Below are positions 23,107 to 32,934 of a stretch of DNA of 64,000 nt, in pieces. Where the stretch lies: positions 62,001-126,000 of the forward strand of contig JAAFAB010000005.1 of the NCBI GenBank assembly GCA_018222585.1, given 5' to 3'. Under the pieces are notes generated by a model, which saw only the letters and a program-made list of their open reading frames with translations, was not told the origin of the DNA and searched no databases. The DNA is from Paracoccaceae bacterium (GTDB taxonomy: Bacteria; Pseudomonadota; Alphaproteobacteria; Rhodobacterales; Rhodobacteraceae). A program made the translations under genes and the position numbers. Each line of letters opens with the position of its first letter. Positions within the stretch are counted from its first letter, which is position 1.

Positions 23107-24321
23107 ATGACGAAGATCAAGGTGGACAATCCCGTCGTCGAACTCGACGGCGACGAGATGACCCGCATCATCTGGGATTTCATCAAGAAGAAGCTGATCG
23201 AGCCCTATCTCGACATCGACCTGCTCTACTATGACCTGGGCATCGAGGAGCGTGACCGCACCGACGACCAGATCACCGTGGACGCGGCGATGAAGATCAA
23301 GGAAGTCGGCGTCGGCGTCAAATGCGCCACGATCACCCCGGACGAGGCGCGGGTCGAGGAGTTCGGCCTGAAGAAGATGTGGCGCAGCCCCAACGGGACG
23401 ATCCGCAACATCCTTGGCGGCGTGGTCTTCCGCCAGCCGATCATCTGCCGCAACGTGCCGCGCCTGGTGCCGGGCTGGACCTCGCCCATCGTGGTCGGCC
23501 GGCACGCCTTCGGCGACCAGTACAAGGCCACCGACTTCACCTTCCCCGGCAAGGGCCAGCTGACGATGAAATTCGTCGGCGAGGACGGCACCGAGATCGA
23601 GAAGGTCGTCTATGACGCGCCCTCGGCCGGGGTCTTCATGGGCATGTACAACGTCGACGAGTCGATCCGCGACTTCGCCCGCGCCTCGTTCAACTACGGT
23701 CTGAACCTGGGCTGGCCGGTCTACCTGTCGACCAAGAACACCATCCTGAAAGCCTATGACGGCCGGTTCAAGGATATCTTCGCCGAGGTCTACGAGCAGG
23801 AATTCGAGGAGCAGTTCAGAGCGAAGAAGATCTGGTACGAACACCGGCTGATCGACGACATGGTCGCCTGCGCGCTGAAGTGGAACGGCAAGTTCGTCTG
23901 GGCGCTGAAGAACTACGATGGCGACGTGCAGTCGGATACCGTGGCGCAGGGCTTCGGCTCTCTCGGGCTGATGACCTCGCAGCTGATGACGCCGGACGGC
24001 AAGATCGTCGAGGCCGAGGCGGCCCATGGCACCGTCACCCGGCACTATCGCCAGCACCAGGAAGGCAAGTCGACCTCGACCAACTCGATCGCCTCGATCT
24101 ACGCCTGGACCGGCGGACTGAAGCACCGCGCCAAGCTCGATGGCAACACCGCGCTGATGGCCTTCGCCACGACGCTGGAGAAGGTGGTGATCGAGACCGT
24201 CGAGAGCGGGCACATGACCAAGGACCTGGCGCTGCTGGTCGGCCCCGACCAGGGGTGGCTGACGACCATGGGCTTCCTCGAGAAGGTCGATCAGAACCTG
24301 AACAAGGCCCTCGTCGGCTGA
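23107..24321 (+). CDS. icd: NADP-dependent isocitrate dehydrogenase (type II)
   Basis: A 404-residue IDH of the eukaryote-like homodimeric type, common in alphaproteobacteria. The start [18 protein letters not shown], the isocitrate loop [16 protein letters not shown], the metal-site [16 protein letters not shown] and the cofactor segment [15 protein letters not shown] are all present. It oxidatively decarboxylates isocitrate to 2-oxoglutarate in the TCA cycle, making NADPH. It is a single gene with a 150-bp upstream region. A bidirectional-looking intrinsic terminator (24351-24380) separates it from the convergent chemoreceptor gene. Confidence 0.97.
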   Translation: MTKIKVDNPVVELDGDEMTRIIWDFIKKKLIEPYLDIDLLYYDLGIEERDRTDDQITVDAAMKIKEVGVGVKCATITPDEARVEEFGLKKMWRSPNGTIRNILGGVVFRQPIICRNVPRLVPGWTSPIVVGRHAFGDQYKATDFTFPGKGQLTMKFVGEDGTEIEKVVYDAPSAGVFMGMYNVDESIRDFARASFNYGLNLGWPVYLSTKNTILKAYDGRFKDIFAEVYEQEFEEQFRAKKIWYEHRLIDDMVACALKWNGKFVWALKNYDGDVQSDTVAQGFGSLGLMTSQLMTPDGKIVEAEAAHGTVTRHYRQHQEGKSTSTNSIASIYAWTGGLKHRAKLDGNTALMAFATTLEKVVIETVESGHMTKDLALLVGPDQGWLTTMGFLEKVDQNLNKALVG

Positions 24322-24350
24322 AGCCCGGCGCAAGGCCTGCAACCTTTACG

Positions 24351-24380
24351 AAAAGGGCCTGCCTGCCGGCGGGCCCTTTT
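24351..24380. terminator. Bidirectional terminator between icd and chemoreceptor gene
   Basis: AAAAGGGCC (24351-24359) pairs with GGCCCTTTT (24372-24380) around a 12-nt loop. A and T runs on the two sides suit termination in both directions. Confidence 0.85.
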
Positions 24381-24463
24381 CAATGCCAGGGCTGGCCCTT
24401 GCCGCAGGCGGTGACGCCCCTCGGTGCCGGCCACCCTTGGCCCGCCTCTTCGGCATCCGGCGA

Positions 24464-26530
24464 TCAGCTTGCGGCGCGGTAGCTGTTGCGCACCGGCACC
24501 TTCGCCGCATCGCCGCTGAAGAAGGAGACCGCCATCTGCATGTCGGCGATGCCGGTGGCCAGCGCCTGGGTGGCGGCATTGGTCTCTTCGGCCATGGCCG
24601 CGTTTTCCTGCGTCGCGTGATCGAGCTGGTTCACGGCGGTGTTCATCTCGGAGATCCCGCGGGCCTGTTCGCTGGCTGACCCGGCGATCTGGGCGACGAT
24701 GTCGTTGATCTCTCCGAACATGGAATCGATGGTGCGGATCGAGGTCCCGGCCTGACCCACCAGCTCGACACCGCGCCCGACCTGCCGGGTCGAGGCAGAG
24801 ATAAGTTCGGCGATTTCACGGGCGGCCTCGGAGGACCGCTGCGCCAGGGCCCGCACCTCCTGGGCGACCACGGCGAAGCCGCGCCCGGCGTCACCGGCAC
24901 GCGCCGCCTCGACCCCGGCGTTGAGCGCCAGCAGGTTGGTCTGGAAGGCAATGTCGTCGATCACATTGGTGATCGAGGTGATCTTGTTCGAACTCTCCTG
25001 GATCTCGTTCATCGCGCCGACCGCGTTGTCCACCACGCGCCCGGACTCCTCGGTGCTCTTCTTGGCGAGGTCGGCCTTGGTCTTGGCCTCGTTCGCGGCT
25101 TCGGCGGCGTGCTGGACAGAGACGGACAGCTCGGTCAGGGCGGCGGCGGTCTGCTGCAGGGTCGCCGCCTGCTGCTCGGTCCTCCGCGACAGCTCGGTCG
25201 TGGCGCCGGTGATCGCACCGGTCTCGCTGTGCACGTCGTTGGAGCGCGTCAGCACCTGGTCCATGACCTCTCCGATCTTGGCCACCGCGCTGTTGAACTT
25301 CTGCCGGATCGCGTCGAGCTGGCCGAGGTTCTGTTCCAGCCGGACGGCGAGATCCCCGTCCGCCAGCCGGTCCAGACCGGACTGCATGGTGTCGACGGTC
25401 AGCTGCAGGGCCGTCGTGTCGATGGCATATTTCACCACCTTCACCACCTCGCCCGCGGCATTGTGGATCGGGTTGTAGCTGGCGCGGATATGCACGACCC
25501 GCCCCCCCTTGCCGATGCGCTGGAAGTTGCCGGAGACATCGCGCCCGGCGCGCAGATCCTCCCAGAACTTCACGTAGTCCTGGGACTGCGCAAAGCCTTG
25601 GTCCACGAACATCGCATGGGACTTGCCGAGGATTTCCTCCCTTGCGTAGCCCATGGCCTGACAGAAGGTGTCATTGGCCGCGACGATCTTGCCGCGGGTG
25701 TCGAACTCGATCACCGCCTGGACCTTGTTGATCGCGGCGATCTGGCTGGCGGCATCGGCCGCGATGTTCTTGGCATCGGTGATGTCGAAGGCATAGCACA
25801 CCACCTTGAAGGGACGGCCCTCGGGATCGATCAGCGTTTCATAGGTCGCTTCGAGCCAACGATAGTCGCCGTTGCGGGCACGTCGCCTGACCTGGCCGCT
25901 TTCCGAGGCGCCCTTGCGCAGCCGCTGCCAGAAGGCTTCGTAGGCGGCACTGCCGGCCTCCTCGGGGTCCACGAACAGGCGGTGGTGCTTGCCTGTCACC
26001 TCCTCCAGCCGGTACCCCATCGGTTTCAGGAACAGCTCGTTCGCATCCAGCAGGCTGCCGTCCAGCCCGTATTCGGCCACGGCCATGGATCGCTTGACCG
26101 CATCCACCTGGCTGCGGTTGTCCCGCCGCCGGAAGTGGTTGCGAGAGATCTCTCGCGCGACGCTCACCACATGGGAGAAGCCGCCTTCGGGCGCGGCGAC
26201 GGGTGTATAGGTGACGTCGAACCAGATTTCCTCTCCGGCGCGGTTCAGGCGCGGGACGATCCGGTTCACCGATTCCCCTTCGCACATGCTGCGCCAGAGC
26301 CGGGCGAGATCCGGCAGGTCCTGGTCCTTCTCGCGCACGAAGATCCTGTAGGATTTGCCGATGACCTCGGCACGGGAATAGCCGGTCTCCTCGCAGAAAT
26401 TGTCGTTCGCATCCAGGATGGTGCCCTCCATGTCGTACCAGACCAGAAGGTGCGACCGGCTGATTGCGTCGATCTCGGCCATGGCGGTGCTGGCCGGAGT
26501 GTCCTTCGACCTGGACAGGAATGCAAACAT
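24464..26530 (-). CDS. Soluble methyl-accepting chemotaxis protein with three PAS domains
   Basis: A 688-residue chemoreceptor without a membrane segment. Three PAS domains follow one another (about 20-140, 145-265 and 270-385), each with the YxLDGxxLDAN/FxxxxGYxxEE pattern; PAS2 and PAS3 end in PAC-like [12 protein letters not shown] and [13 protein letters not shown] short HAMP-like stretch ([13 protein letters not shown] type) leads to the signalling domain, whose hairpin tip reads [17 protein letters not shown]. It should sense an internal signal (redox, flavin or haem ligand state, or a small molecule) in a cytoplasmic array with CheA/CheW. It lies 20 kb from the che operon. Confidence 0.93.
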   Translation of the reverse strand: MFAFLSRSKDTPASTAMAEIDAISRSHLLVWYDMEGTILDANDNFCEETGYSRAEVIGKSYRIFVREKDQDLPDLARLWRSMCEGESVNRIVPRLNRAGEEIWFDVTYTPVAAPEGGFSHVVSVAREISRNHFRRRDNRSQVDAVKRSMAVAEYGLDGSLLDANELFLKPMGYRLEEVTGKHHRLFVDPEEAGSAAYEAFWQRLRKGASESGQVRRRARNGDYRWLEATYETLIDPEGRPFKVVCYAFDITDAKNIAADAASQIAAINKVQAVIEFDTRGKIVAANDTFCQAMGYAREEILGKSHAMFVDQGFAQSQDYVKFWEDLRAGRDVSGNFQRIGKGGRVVHIRASYNPIHNAAGEVVKVVKYAIDTTALQLTVDTMQSGLDRLADGDLAVRLEQNLGQLDAIRQKFNSAVAKIGEVMDQVLTRSNDVHSETGAITGATTELSRRTEQQAATLQQTAAALTELSVSVQHAAEAANEAKTKADLAKKSTEESGRVVDNAVGAMNEIQESSNKITSITNVIDDIAFQTNLLALNAGVEAARAGDAGRGFAVVAQEVRALAQRSSEAAREIAELISASTRQVGRGVELVGQAGTSIRTIDSMFGEINDIVAQIAGSASEQARGISEMNTAVNQLDHATQENAAMAEETNAATQALATGIADMQMAVSFFSGDAAKVPVRNSYRAAS

Positions 26531-26633
26531 GTCAGCCTCTCGTTTCGTGACCGGGCGGAGGCTAGGCCCCCTGAGTTGACGTATGGTGAATCACGCCCCC
26601 GCGATTGACGCCAATTTGAGTCACCCAAGCGAG

Positions 26634-26659
26634 AAGGGCCGCCCCGAGGGGCGGCCCTT
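26634..26659 (-). terminator. Hairpin after PfpI-family gene
   Basis: AAGGGCCGCCCC (26634-26645) pairs with GGGGCGGCCCTT (26648-26659), giving a 12-bp stem with a minimal loop, 30 bp after the stop of the minus-strand gene. There is no clear T-tract. Confidence 0.7.
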
Positions 26660-26688
26660 GCTGCACATGTCTCTGCCTGTCGCCGGAC

Positions 26689-27249
26689 TCAGGCCGCGCG
26701 GCGCTGGTGGCGCCCTTCGCGGATCTCCTCGACCAGCTTGTCGACGAAGGCCTGCAGGTCGTCGGGGCTGCGCGAGGTGACGATACCACGTTCGCAGACC
26801 ACGGCGCTGTCCTCCCACTTGCCGCCGGCGTTTTCCACGTCGGTGCGGATGGAGTGGTAGGAGGTCACCGGCAGATCCTTGACGATGCCTGCCTCGACCA
26901 GCAGCCAGGGGCCGTGACAGATGGCGGCGATGATCTTGCCTGCGGCGTGGAAGTCCTTCACCAGCGAGACGGCCTCGGCCTTGGTGCGCAGGATGTCGGG
27001 GTTGATCTGGCCGCCCGGCAGGACGATGGCGTCGTAGTCGGCCGCCGAGACGTCGGCCAGCGCGGCATCGGCAGGCACTTCGGTGCCCCAGTCGCTGCCC
27101 TTCCAGCCACGGATCTTCTCGCCGTCCAGGCTGACCACGTGCACCGTCGCGCCACGCTCCTTCAGCGCGTCACGGGGCACTTCCAGCTCGGACTGCTCGA
27201 AGCCATGGGTGGCAAGGATAAGGACGCGGGATTGATCGATTGCGGGCAT
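26689..27249 (-). CDS. PfpI/DJ-1 family protein (general stress protein 18 type)
   Basis: A 186-residue protein of the DJ-1/PfpI superfamily. It has the start SRVLILATHGFEQSELEVPRD, the conserved DAIVLPGGQINPD strand-turn and the nucleophile elbow AAICHGPWLLVEAG with the reactive Cys followed by His. Members of this subgroup (YhbO/PfpI) are linked to stress resistance and protein or nucleotide deglycation; peptidase activity is debated. The ATG at 27249 is chosen because AAAGGAGCAT lies directly upstream. The gene stands alone, divergent from the YitT-like pair. Confidence 0.93.
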   Translation of the reverse strand: MPAIDQSRVLILATHGFEQSELEVPRDALKERGATVHVVSLDGEKIRGWKGSDWGTEVPADAALADVSAADYDAIVLPGGQINPDILRTKAEAVSLVKDFHAAGKIIAAICHGPWLLVEAGIVKDLPVTSYHSIRTDVENAGGKWEDSAVVCERGIVTSRSPDDLQAFVDKLVEEIREGRHQRRAA

Positions 27250-27492
27250 GGGATGCTCCTTTCGCTCGAATGGGTGGGGCGGATCCTGCCGCCCCTCTGA
27301 TCCTGCAACGGTCAGCCCCGGCGGGATGTTCCGGTTTCCGTCGCGCCTCGGCGACTCCCTGCCCGGCAGATGGGCATCCCCGCGCAACGTCGCGTCTTCC
27401 GGCCCGGATCCCGCGCTTTCGCTCTGGGCCTTCCCGTCGCGGGCCGCTACAAGGGAAGCATTGCTGACCCATCATGCCCGGGAGAGACCGCG

Positions 27493-28119
27493 ATGCCGGC
27501 ACCGATGCCGTTTCCCACCGAGTACCGTCACAACCACACCCCACTGGAGGACGCCCAGGGCTTCGCCATCGCCCTGCTGACCTCGGCGACGGGGATCATC
27601 TTCCTGTCCTCGCTGGGCTTCATCACCGGCCAGACCGCCGGGCTGGCGCTGATCATCGCCTATGTGACGGGCTGGAGCTTCGGCACGGTCTTCTTCCTGG
27701 TCAACCTGCCCTTCTACGCCTTCGCCTGGAGGCGCCTGGGAGCCGAGTTCACCCTCAAGAGCATCTTTTGCGTCGCCGCCCTGTCGGTGCTGGTCGACTA
27801 CCTGCCCATCGGCCTGCAATTCGAGACGCTGAACCCGATCCTCGGCACCACGATCTTCGGCGTGCTGACCGGTTACGGGCTGCTCGGGGTGTTCCGGCAC
27901 AAGGGCTCGCTCGGCGGACTCGGCGTGATCGCCCTGCTGATCCAGGACCGCACCGGATTCCGCGCTGGCTACGTGCAGCTGATCGTCGACGCGGTGCTGT
28001 TCACCGTGGCCTTCTTCCTCTTCGACAGCCGCACGATCCTCTATTCGCTCTATGGCGCGCTGATCCTGAACGGGGTGATCGCCTTCAACCACCGCCGCGA
28101 CCGCTATATCGCGGACTGA
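27493..28119 (+). CDS. YitT-family membrane protein (first of tandem pair)
   Basis: A 208-residue membrane protein with five to six helices. Motifs are GFITGQTAGLALIIAYVTGWSFG and GSLGGLGVIALLIQDRTGFRAGY, which match the YitT (DUF161) core. It lacks the soluble C-terminal DUF2179 domain of the Bacillus proteins and ends in FNHRRDRYIAD. Function of the family is unknown. The next gene is a clear paralogue with the same motifs and same end (NHRRDWYVAT), 83 bp downstream. The ATG at 27493 is preceded by GGGAGAGACC; an upstream in-frame start at 27370 is less likely. Confidence 0.8.
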   Translation: MPAPMPFPTEYRHNHTPLEDAQGFAIALLTSATGIIFLSSLGFITGQTAGLALIIAYVTGWSFGTVFFLVNLPFYAFAWRRLGAEFTLKSIFCVAALSVLVDYLPIGLQFETLNPILGTTIFGVLTGYGLLGVFRHKGSLGGLGVIALLIQDRTGFRAGYVQLIVDAVLFTVAFFLFDSRTILYSLYGALILNGVIAFNHRRDRYIAD

Positions 28120-28202
28120 CCCGCGGGCCCGGCGTCGCCCGGCCGCTGGACTGGACAGCGATTTTCCGCCCGGATAGAGGGGAGACAACCAGCGGAGGCC
28201 CC

Positions 28203-28826
28203 ATGAGCGACGAGCAGATGACCGAGAGCCCGAAACAGGGCCATTCTCCCCTCGCGGATGCCCAGGGGCTGCTGTTCGGCACCTCGATGTGCGGCCTGGG
28301 CATCGTCATCCTGACCCACCTCGGCCTGGTCACCGGCCAGACCGCGGGCCTCGCGGTCCTGCTCTCCTATGTCACGGGGTGGAGCTTCGGGCTGGTCTTC
28401 TTCCTGGTCAACCTGCCGTTCTACTGGCTCGGCTATACCCGCATGGGGCTGCGCTTCACGATCAAGACCTTCCTCGCCGTGGCCATGCTGTCGGTGCTGT
28501 CGAAATTCCTCGGCACGCAGGTGGTGTTCGACCAGCTCACCCCCTGGGTCGGCGCGATCCTCTTCGGCTTCATCACCGGCGCCGGGCTGCTGGCGCTGTT
28601 CCGCCACGGCGCCTCGCTGGGCGGGATCGGGATCCTGGGGCTCTACCTGCAGGACAAGACCGGGTTCCGGGCCGGCTGGACCCAGCTCAGCTTCGATGCC
28701 TGCCTCTTCACGGTGGCCTTCTTCGTGCTGCCGGGCAGCGCCTTCCTCTGGTCCCTGCTGGGGGCGGTGGTAGTCAACCTGGTGATCGCCATAAACCACC
28801 GCCGCGACTGGTACGTCGCCACCTGA
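28203..28826 (+). CDS. YitT-family membrane protein (second of tandem pair)
   Basis: A 207-residue paralogue of the preceding gene, aligned over its full length: ADAQGLLFGTSMCGLGIVIL, GLVTGQTAGLAVLLSYVTGWS, FFLVNLPFYWLGY, GASLGGIGILGLYLQDKTGF and the end INHRRDWYVAT. It has the same membrane layout and again no DUF2179 domain. It is followed after 10 bp by an SMR transporter gene, with GAGGAG shared around its stop codon, so these two are coupled. The tandem copies have clearly diverged, pointing to an old duplication rather than a recent one. Confidence 0.8.
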   Translation: MSDEQMTESPKQGHSPLADAQGLLFGTSMCGLGIVILTHLGLVTGQTAGLAVLLSYVTGWSFGLVFFLVNLPFYWLGYTRMGLRFTIKTFLAVAMLSVLSKFLGTQVVFDQLTPWVGAILFGFITGAGLLALFRHGASLGGIGILGLYLQDKTGFRAGWTQLSFDACLFTVAFFVLPGSAFLWSLLGAVVVNLVIAINHRRDWYVAT

Positions 28827-28836
28827 GGAGCGTCCC

Positions 28837-29169
28837 GTGCCTGCCTACCTGACCCTGATCATCGCGGTGGTGCTGGAAACCATCGGCACCTCGGCCCTGA
28901 CGGCCAGCCAACAGTTCAGCCGGCTGCTGCCCTCTGTCCTGACGCTGGTGGCCTATGCGGCCAGCTTCTACTTCCTGTCGCTGACCCTGCGCCACATGCC
29001 CGTCGGCGTGGTCTACGCGCTGTGGTCCGGTCTCGGTATCGTGCTGATCGCGGTGATCGGCTACCTGGTCTTCGGCCAGAAGCTCGACCTGCCCGCCGTG
29101 CTGGGAATGCTGATGATCGGCGGCGGAATCGCCGTCATCCAGATCTTCTCCGACACCACCCCGCACTGA
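28837..29169 (+). CDS. SMR-family small multidrug transporter
   Basis: A 110-residue transporter with four membrane helices. The essential Glu of the family is E14 (LIIAVVLETIGTSALTAS). The YALWSGLGIVLIAVIGYLVFGQKLD segment is the typical helix 2-3 region of EmrE-type proteins (rather than SugE/Gdx by the helix 1 sequence). It exports cationic or guanidinium compounds in exchange for protons as an antiparallel dimer. The start is GTG at 28837 with GAGGAG 10 bp upstream. A terminator follows at 29218-29240. Confidence 0.92.
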   Translation: MPAYLTLIIAVVLETIGTSALTASQQFSRLLPSVLTLVAYAASFYFLSLTLRHMPVGVVYALWSGLGIVLIAVIGYLVFGQKLDLPAVLGMLMIGGGIAVIQIFSDTTPH

Positions 29170-29217
29170 GGGCCACCCCTCGGCGCACCCTGAGGGCTTG
29201 CGACACCTGCACATGAC

Positions 29218-29240
29218 AAAGGGGCGCCTTCCGCCCCTTT
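29218..29240 (+). terminator. Intrinsic terminator after SMR gene
   Basis: AAAGGGGCG (29218-29226) pairs with CGCCCCTTT (29232-29240) around a 5-nt loop, 50 bp after the stop. It has A and short T runs on both sides. Confidence 0.75.
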
Positions 29241-29319
29241 CAGCCTGCCCGAAACCGGCCTGCCGGCGGCCCCCTCCAGCCGCGCGCCCTCGGCCCATGA
29301 CGCACCGGGAGACCGTATT

Positions 29320-29358
29320 GGGGGGGGGGCGGCGTGGCCGCAGGCCGCGCCGCCCCCC
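29320..29358 (-). terminator. GC hairpin with G10 run after dehydrogenase gene
   Basis: A run of ten G (29320-29329) opens a long stem: GGGGGGCGGCG (29324-29334) with CGCCGCCCCCC (29348-29358), continued by a G-U pair and GGCC/GGCC around a GCA loop. It lies 20 bp beyond the stop of the minus-strand dehydrogenase gene. The homopolymer is a likely site of sequencing length error. Confidence 0.65.
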
Positions 29359-29378
29359 TTCGTGCCCCGCAGGGGGTC

Positions 29379-30251
29379 TCAGCCAAAAGCCTTCAGCCGT
29401 TTCAGAAGCGCCGAGGTGTCCCAGCGGCCGCCGCCCATGGCCTGCACATCCTTGTAGAACTGGTCGACCAGCGCCGTCACCGGCAGCGCCGCGCCGATCT
29501 CCTCACCGGTCGCCAGGCAGATCCCGAGGTCCTTGCGCATCCAGTCGACGGCGAAACCGTGTTCGTAGTGATCCGCCAGCATCGTCTGGTAGCGGTTCGC
29601 CATCTGCCAGGACCCGGCGGCCCCCTGCGAGATCACCTCGACCACCTGCGCCCCGTCCATGCCAGCCTTCTCGGCGAAGTTCAGCGCCTCCGAGAGGCCC
29701 TGCACCACGCCGGCGATGGCGATCTGGTTGCACATCTTGGTGATCTGCCCGGCGCCCGAGGGGCCCATCAGGCGGCAGATCTTGGCATAGGCGTCGATCA
29801 CCGGGGCGGCGCGGTCGAAATCCTCCTGCGTGCCGCCGCACATGACCGAGAGGGCGCCGTTCTCGGCCCCCGCCTGCCCGCCCGAGATCGGTGCATCGAC
29901 AAAACCCAGACCCTTCTCCGCCGCCAGCGCCGAAAGCTCGGCCGTGACGCGGGCCGAGACGGTGGTGTGATCGACCAGCACGGCGCCCGCCTTCATGCCC
30001 TCGAAGGCGCCGCCGGGACCGGCGCAGACGGCACGCAGGTCGTCGTCGTTGCCGACGCAGGTCATCACGAAATCGGCGCCCGCCACGGCTTCGGCAGGCG
30101 TCGCGCCCATGGCGCCGCCATGTTCGGCCACCCAGGCTTCGGCCTTGGCGGCGGTACGGTTGTAGACGGTCACCTCGTGGCCCTTCGCGGCAAGATGACC
30201 CGCCATCGGATAGCCCATCACGCCGAGACCCAGAAAGGCTGCTTTCACCAT
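29379..30251 (-). CDS. Beta-hydroxyacid dehydrogenase (3-hydroxyisobutyrate dehydrogenase family)
   Basis: A 290-residue NAD(P)-dependent dehydrogenase. The dinucleotide fold is AAFLGLGVMGYPMAGHLAAKG followed by NRT, which suits NADP preference. The substrate motif is FVDAPISGGQAGAENGALSVM, and the catalytic Lys and Asn lie in GAGQITKMCNQI. The family includes 3-hydroxyisobutyrate dehydrogenase, tartronate semialdehyde reductase and glyoxylate/succinic semialdehyde reductase; the last group also has a Lys-Asn pattern of this type. No valine-catabolism genes are adjacent, so the substrate stays open. It is divergent from the penicillin acylase homologue. Confidence 0.9.
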   Translation of the reverse strand: MVKAAFLGLGVMGYPMAGHLAAKGHEVTVYNRTAAKAEAWVAEHGGAMGATPAEAVAGADFVMTCVGNDDDLRAVCAGPGGAFEGMKAGAVLVDHTTVSARVTAELSALAAEKGLGFVDAPISGGQAGAENGALSVMCGGTQEDFDRAAPVIDAYAKICRLMGPSGAGQITKMCNQIAIAGVVQGLSEALNFAEKAGMDGAQVVEVISQGAAGSWQMANRYQTMLADHYEHGFAVDWMRKDLGICLATGEEIGAALPVTALVDQFYKDVQAMGGGRWDTSALLKRLKAFG

Positions 30252-30400
30252 GGCTCATTCCCCTGTATTGGTGCACGCGCCGGCCGCGGGACGGGCGGGC
30301 GCGCCTTGATCGCCGCAAGACTGTCCGCCAGCCCGCCGGAACGCAAGGGGCTTGCCCGGACTTCGAAATCCCGGGCCAGATATCGAGGGCAGGAGATCAC

Positions 30401-32893
30401 ATGGCTTTCCTTTTCCGCTGGCTGCTGCGCATCGCCGGGGGTCTCATCGTTCTCTCCGTGCTGGCGGTCGTCGGGATCTACTACCTCGCGTCGCGCTCCC
30501 TGCCCGACTACGACAAGACGCTCGCGGTCTCGGGCCTGCGGGCCCCGGTCGAGATCGTCCGCGATACCGCAGACGTGCCCCATATCTTCGCCGAGGACGA
30601 TGCGGATGTCTTCTTCGGCCTCGGCTATGCCCATGCCCAGGACCGGCTGTGGCAGATGATCACCCTGCGCCGCACCGTGCAGGGCCGCCTGTCCGAGCTC
30701 TTCGGCACCCGCACCCTGCCCGTCGACCGGCTGATGCGTCGCTTCGACCTCTACCGCCTGGCGATCGAGTCGGTGCCCGACCAGGACGCCCGCACCACCG
30801 CCGCGCTGCAGGCCTATGCCGCCGGGGTCAACGCCCGCCTGGCCGAGATCAACGAGGACGCCCTGGGCCGCGGCGCGCCCGAGATGTTCCTCTTCCACGG
30901 GCCCGTCGCGCCCTGGCAACCCGCCGATTCCATCGCCATCGGCAAGCTCATGGCGGTGCAGCTCTCCGGCGCGCTGGAAAGCGAAGTCGAGCGCGCCCGC
31001 GTCTCCCTGTCGCTGCCCGACCCCGACATGCTGCAGGACATCCTGCCCGACGCGCCGGGCGCCGCCATCGCCGACCCGGACTATGCCGCGCTGATGCCCG
31101 CCACCGGCTTCCCGGGCAGCGCGGCGCGGCAGTTCGCCGATGCCGGGCTGGACCGCTTCGGCCTGCCCGCGACGCCCCTGTCGCCCTTCCCGCAACCGGG
31201 CCAGGCCGGCGCCTCGAACGCCTTCGCCGCCGCGCCCTCACGCTCGGCCTCGGGCGGTACGCTGCTGGCCAACGACCCCCACCTGGGGTTCTCGGCGCCG
31301 GTGATCTGGTACCTGGCGCGGATGGAGCTGACCCAGGGCGGCGTCATCGGCGCGACAATCCCCGGTATCCCCTCGATCCTCTCGGGGCGGTCGCATTTCC
31401 TCGGCTGGGGGCTGACCTCCTCCTACCTCGACGATCTCGATGTCTACATGGAAGAGGTGAACCCCGAGAACCCCGAGGAATACCGCACCCCCGAGGGCTG
31501 GGCCCGCTTCCAGTCCCGCAAGTCGATCATCAACGTCAAGGACAGCGCGCCGGTCACCCTGACCCTGCGCTGGACCGAGAACGGCCCCGTGCTGCCCGGC
31601 AGCCACTTCGATCTCGCCTCGATCACCCCGGCCGGTCACGTCGCCTCTGTCGCCTGGACCGCGCTGTCGCCCGACGACACCACCCTGACCGCCGGCGTGA
31701 ACCTGATGTATGCGCGCAATGTCGAACAGGCCATCGAGGCGACCGAGGCCCATGTCGCCCCCTCGCAGAACCTGACCCTGGCCGATGCCTCGGGCATCGC
31801 GATGAAGACCATCGGCGCCATGCCCGCCCGCGATCCGCGCCACGACACCAAGGGGCGGATGCCCTCGCTGGGCTGGCACCAGCAGAACCGCTGGCAGGGC
31901 ATCCTGCCCTATGACCGCAATCCCGAGTTCGTGAACCCCGAGGGCGGCTTGCTGGGCAATACGAACAACAAGTTCATCGACCGGCCCTTCCCCGAGCATG
32001 TGAGCTTCGACTGGGGCGACACCCAGCGGATCCACCGCTGGCAGCGCCTGATGCAAAGCCGCCGGGTGCACACCCGCGACAGCTTCATCGAGGCGCAGCT
32101 GGATACGGTCTCGTTCACCGCGCGCTCGCTGCTGCCGCTGATCGGCCGCGACCTGTGGTTCACCGGCGATCCCGCCCCCGAAGGCACCCCCGAGCGCCTG
32201 CGCCAGGAGGCCCTGCGCCTGCTGGCCGAATGGAACGGCGAGATGAACGAGCACCTGCCCGAGCCGCTGCTCTATGCCGCCTGGCTGCGCGCCCTGCAGG
32301 AAAAGCTGATCCGCGACGACCTCGGCCCGGTGGCCAACGACTTCACCCATGTCGACCCGGTCTTCATCGAACGTGTCTTCCGCGACATCGACGGCGCGAG
32401 CCGATGGTGCGACATCCGCCAGTCCTCCGCCACCGAGAGCTGCGCCGATATCGCGCGGCAGGCGCTGGACGAGGCGCTGCTGTGGATCACCGAACGCTAC
32501 GGGCGCAACCTGGAGAGCCTCCGCTGGGGGGATCTGCACCAGGCGGCCCATGACCATCCGGTGCTGGGCGATGTCCCGGTGCTGCGCTACTTCGTGAACA
32601 TCCGTCAGAGCACCTCGGGCGGGGACAACACGCTGATGCGCGGGCTGACCTCGGGCACCGGCGGCAACCCCTACCTCAACGTCCATGGCGCGGGGTTCCG
32701 CGGGGTCTACGACTTCGCCGATCCCGACAGCTCGGTCTTCATCACCTCCACCGGCCAGTCCGGGCATTTCCTGTCCCGTCACTACGACGACCTCGGAGAG
32801 CTTTGGCGGCGTGGCGAATATATCCCGATGTCGCTGGACGAGGCGCTTGCCCGCGCCGCCTCGGTCGGCGTCACCCGGCTGGAGCCGCGCTGA
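30401..32893 (+). CDS. Penicillin acylase family protein
   Basis: An 830-residue Ntn-hydrolase of the penicillin/acyl-homoserine-lactone acylase family. An N-terminal membrane anchor or signal (FRWLLRIAGGLIVLSVLAVV) is followed by the alpha chain start (VEIVRDTADVPHIFAEDDADVFFGLGYAHAQDRLWQM). The beta chain Ser nucleophile is most likely in GASNAFAAAPSRSASGGTLLANDP, exposed by self-cleavage before Ser. Known members cleave amide bonds of penicillins, cephalosporins, AHLs or other N-acyl compounds. The substrate cannot be assigned; a role in AHL breakdown would be notable given the LuxR solo in the window. It is a single-gene unit. Confidence 0.9.
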   Translation: MAFLFRWLLRIAGGLIVLSVLAVVGIYYLASRSLPDYDKTLAVSGLRAPVEIVRDTADVPHIFAEDDADVFFGLGYAHAQDRLWQMITLRRTVQGRLSELFGTRTLPVDRLMRRFDLYRLAIESVPDQDARTTAALQAYAAGVNARLAEINEDALGRGAPEMFLFHGPVAPWQPADSIAIGKLMAVQLSGALESEVERARVSLSLPDPDMLQDILPDAPGAAIADPDYAALMPATGFPGSAARQFADAGLDRFGLPATPLSPFPQPGQAGASNAFAAAPSRSASGGTLLANDPHLGFSAPVIWYLARMELTQGGVIGATIPGIPSILSGRSHFLGWGLTSSYLDDLDVYMEEVNPENPEEYRTPEGWARFQSRKSIINVKDSAPVTLTLRWTENGPVLPGSHFDLASITPAGHVASVAWTALSPDDTTLTAGVNLMYARNVEQAIEATEAHVAPSQNLTLADASGIAMKTIGAMPARDPRHDTKGRMPSLGWHQQNRWQGILPYDRNPEFVNPEGGLLGNTNNKFIDRPFPEHVSFDWGDTQRIHRWQRLMQSRRVHTRDSFIEAQLDTVSFTARSLLPLIGRDLWFTGDPAPEGTPERLRQEALRLLAEWNGEMNEHLPEPLLYAAWLRALQEKLIRDDLGPVANDFTHVDPVFIERVFRDIDGASRWCDIRQSSATESCADIARQALDEALLWITERYGRNLESLRWGDLHQAAHDHPVLGDVPVLRYFVNIRQSTSGGDNTLMRGLTSGTGGNPYLNVHGAGFRGVYDFADPDSSVFITSTGQSGHFLSRHYDDLGELWRRGEYIPMSLDEALARAASVGVTRLEPR

Positions 32894-32934
32894 GCCCTCG
32901 CCCGGCGCCTGCCCCCGGGGCCTGGGTCGGACAT

